A stretch of 6,295 nt of DNA from SAR86 cluster bacterium. Its GTDB lineage: Bacteria; Pseudomonadota; Gammaproteobacteria; Pseudomonadales; Azotimanducaceae. Both the position numbers and the translations under genes were made by a program. The stretch is taken from assembly GCA_013204195.1 (NCBI GenBank), contig JABMOJ010000491.1:1-6295 (forward strand). The letters run 5' to 3'. The notes beneath the pieces were generated by a model that was not told where the DNA came from, searched no databases, and saw only the letters and a list, made by a program, of their open reading frames with translations. Position 1 is the stretch's first letter. Each line of letters begins with the position of its first letter. This document shows positions 5,801 through 6,295 of this stretch, piece after piece.

Positions 5801-6019
5801 CGTTGTGGCTCCCGTATCAAGGGTCTTAATATAAGCAGCTGCGCCTGCATAAACCAGTGCCAGGGTGTTTGAGGCGCTCTGAGCACTGTACGGTGTTCGA
5901 GTTGCGCCAGGCTCTGTTGAAAAATAAATGCCTAGTGCGGAATTCTCGACTATTTCATTCTAACGGTTAATATATGGTGGCACGAAGCCTGGTTGTTAAG
6001 GTGAGGTCTGGCCAACTAA
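5801..6019. other. Intergenic region between the sulfatase-like gene and the TauD-like gene
   Basis: This 219-base gap separates two minus-strand genes. It is large enough for the TauD-like gene to have its own promoter. It holds a 6-bp inverted repeat CAGTGC/GCACTG (5855-5860 and 5883-5888, 22 bases apart) and an AT-rich patch with the palindrome TAAC-G-GTTA (5961-5969). No GC-rich hairpin with a T run, small ORF with a ribosome binding site, or RNA gene was recognised. Confidence 0.5.
5828..5856 (-). promoter_or_regulatory. Candidate promoter for the TauD-like gene
   Basis: On the minus strand a TATATT -10 box (5828-5833) lies 17 bases downstream of a weak TGGTTT -35 (5851-5856). Transcription would begin near 5821, about 20 bases before the start codon, leaving just room for the ribosome binding site at 5809-5813. 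The -35 matches consensus poorly, so an activator may be needed if the site is real. The inverted repeat at 5855-5888 sits next to the -35. Confidence 0.3.
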
Positions 6020-6295
6020 TCATCTTTCACCCGTCATATTTTTCAAACCTTCAGTCCGACTGATCTGCAGGTGTGTCAACGTTTTGTCAGTGGTTTTTAG
6101 GCGCCAGCTCAATAGCTTCTGTGCATATTCAGCGACGATGGCTGGTGAGTTCGGCGCGATATTTTCCAGTTCCCCCGGATCATTTTGCAGGTCGAATAGC
6201 AAGCAGGGCAAGTCGGCGAAGTGCACATACTTATATCGTGTGTCTCGAATGACATTCAGACAAGCCGACTCCATGTTCAGGCCGAGGGCATTCTC
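6020..6295 (-). CDS. Sulfatase / phosphonate monoester hydrolase-like enzyme, C-terminal part (partial at right edge)
   Basis: The last 91 codons of a gene that begins beyond the right edge. The frame stays open to base 6295, so the internal ATG at 6274 is not the true start. The fragment reads C-L-N-V-I-R-D-T-R-Y-K-Y-V-H-F, then L-L-F-D-L-Q-N-D-P-G-E-L-E-N-I-A, then Y-A-Q-K-L-L-S-W-R and T-L-T-H. The block R-Y-K-Y...F-D-L-x-x-D-P-G-E-x-x-N is the standard C-terminal signature of alkaline-phosphatase-superfamily sulfatases. The W-R-L-K...T-L-T-H tail is, as I recall, like phosphonate monoester hydrolases and related choline or alkyl sulfatases. The formylglycine motif and metal ligands are outside the window, so the hydrolysed ester (sulfate or phosphonate) and secretion cannot be judged. 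The stop at 6020 is 219 bases upstream of the TauD-like gene on the same strand. Confidence 0.82.
   Translation of the reverse strand, partial: ENALGLNMESACLNVIRDTRYKYVHFADLPCLLFDLQNDPGELENIAPNSPAIVAEYAQKLLSWRLKTTDKTLTHLQISRTEGLKNMTGER

Noticed and set aside
5924..5937. T-rich run on the minus strand downstream of the sulfatase-like gene, considered as a terminator
   Set aside because: No GC-rich inverted repeat directly precedes the T run, and it lies over 80 bases after the stop codon.
6020..6274. Stand-alone 84-residue small protein starting at 6274
   Set aside because: The frame stays open to the window edge with matching family residues upstream of that ATG, and the sequence is a sulfatase-type C-terminus, so it is the end of a larger gene.

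Overview
The window looks like chromosomal DNA from a proteobacterium. The Hsp33 protein resembles the Pseudomonas-type gammaproteobacterial form, and the mix of acyl-CoA dehydrogenases, a fatty-acyl-CoA ligase, Fe(II)/2-oxoglutarate oxygenases and a sulfatase-like hydrolase is typical of free-living, often marine, Gammaproteobacteria that degrade lipids, steroids or terpenoids. This assignment comes from remembered family resemblance, not from a search. No tRNA, rRNA, CRISPR array, insertion sequence or phage gene was seen, and no gene-free stretch exceeds about 220 bases.

Layout. On the minus strand, bases 1-1316 hold two adjacent acyl-CoA dehydrogenase genes. The upstream one (198-1316) is complete. 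The downstream one (1-185) runs off the left edge. A 170-190 base divergent intergenic region separates them from hslO (Hsp33, plus strand). Next on the plus strand come an AMP-forming acyl-CoA ligase (2480-4039) and a CmcJ/NvfI-type putative Fe(II)/2OG oxygenase (4108-4932), probably one transcription unit. Converging on these, on the minus strand, are a TauD/TfdA-family dioxygenase (4925-5800), whose 3' end overlaps the CmcJ-like gene by 8 bases, and the C-terminal part of a sulfatase or phosphonate-monoester-hydrolase-like enzyme (6020-6295), which runs off the right edge.

How the genes may work together (inference). Apart from hslO, every gene suits peripheral catabolism of a hydrophobic or sulfated substrate. 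The hydrolase or an oxygenase would unmask or oxidise it, the ligase would activate a carboxylate to its CoA thioester, and the dehydrogenase pair would start side-chain beta-oxidation. The complete dehydrogenase lacks the usual catalytic glutamate, which suggests it is the non-catalytic partner of a heteromeric enzyme of the kind known from steroid side-chain degradation. No substrate can be deduced from this window alone.

The points most worth a second look are the degenerate dehydrogenase subunit, the CmcJ-like oxygenase beside an acyl-CoA ligase, the histidine in place of the usual 2OG-binding arginine in the TauD-like protein, and small dyads in the intergenic regions.
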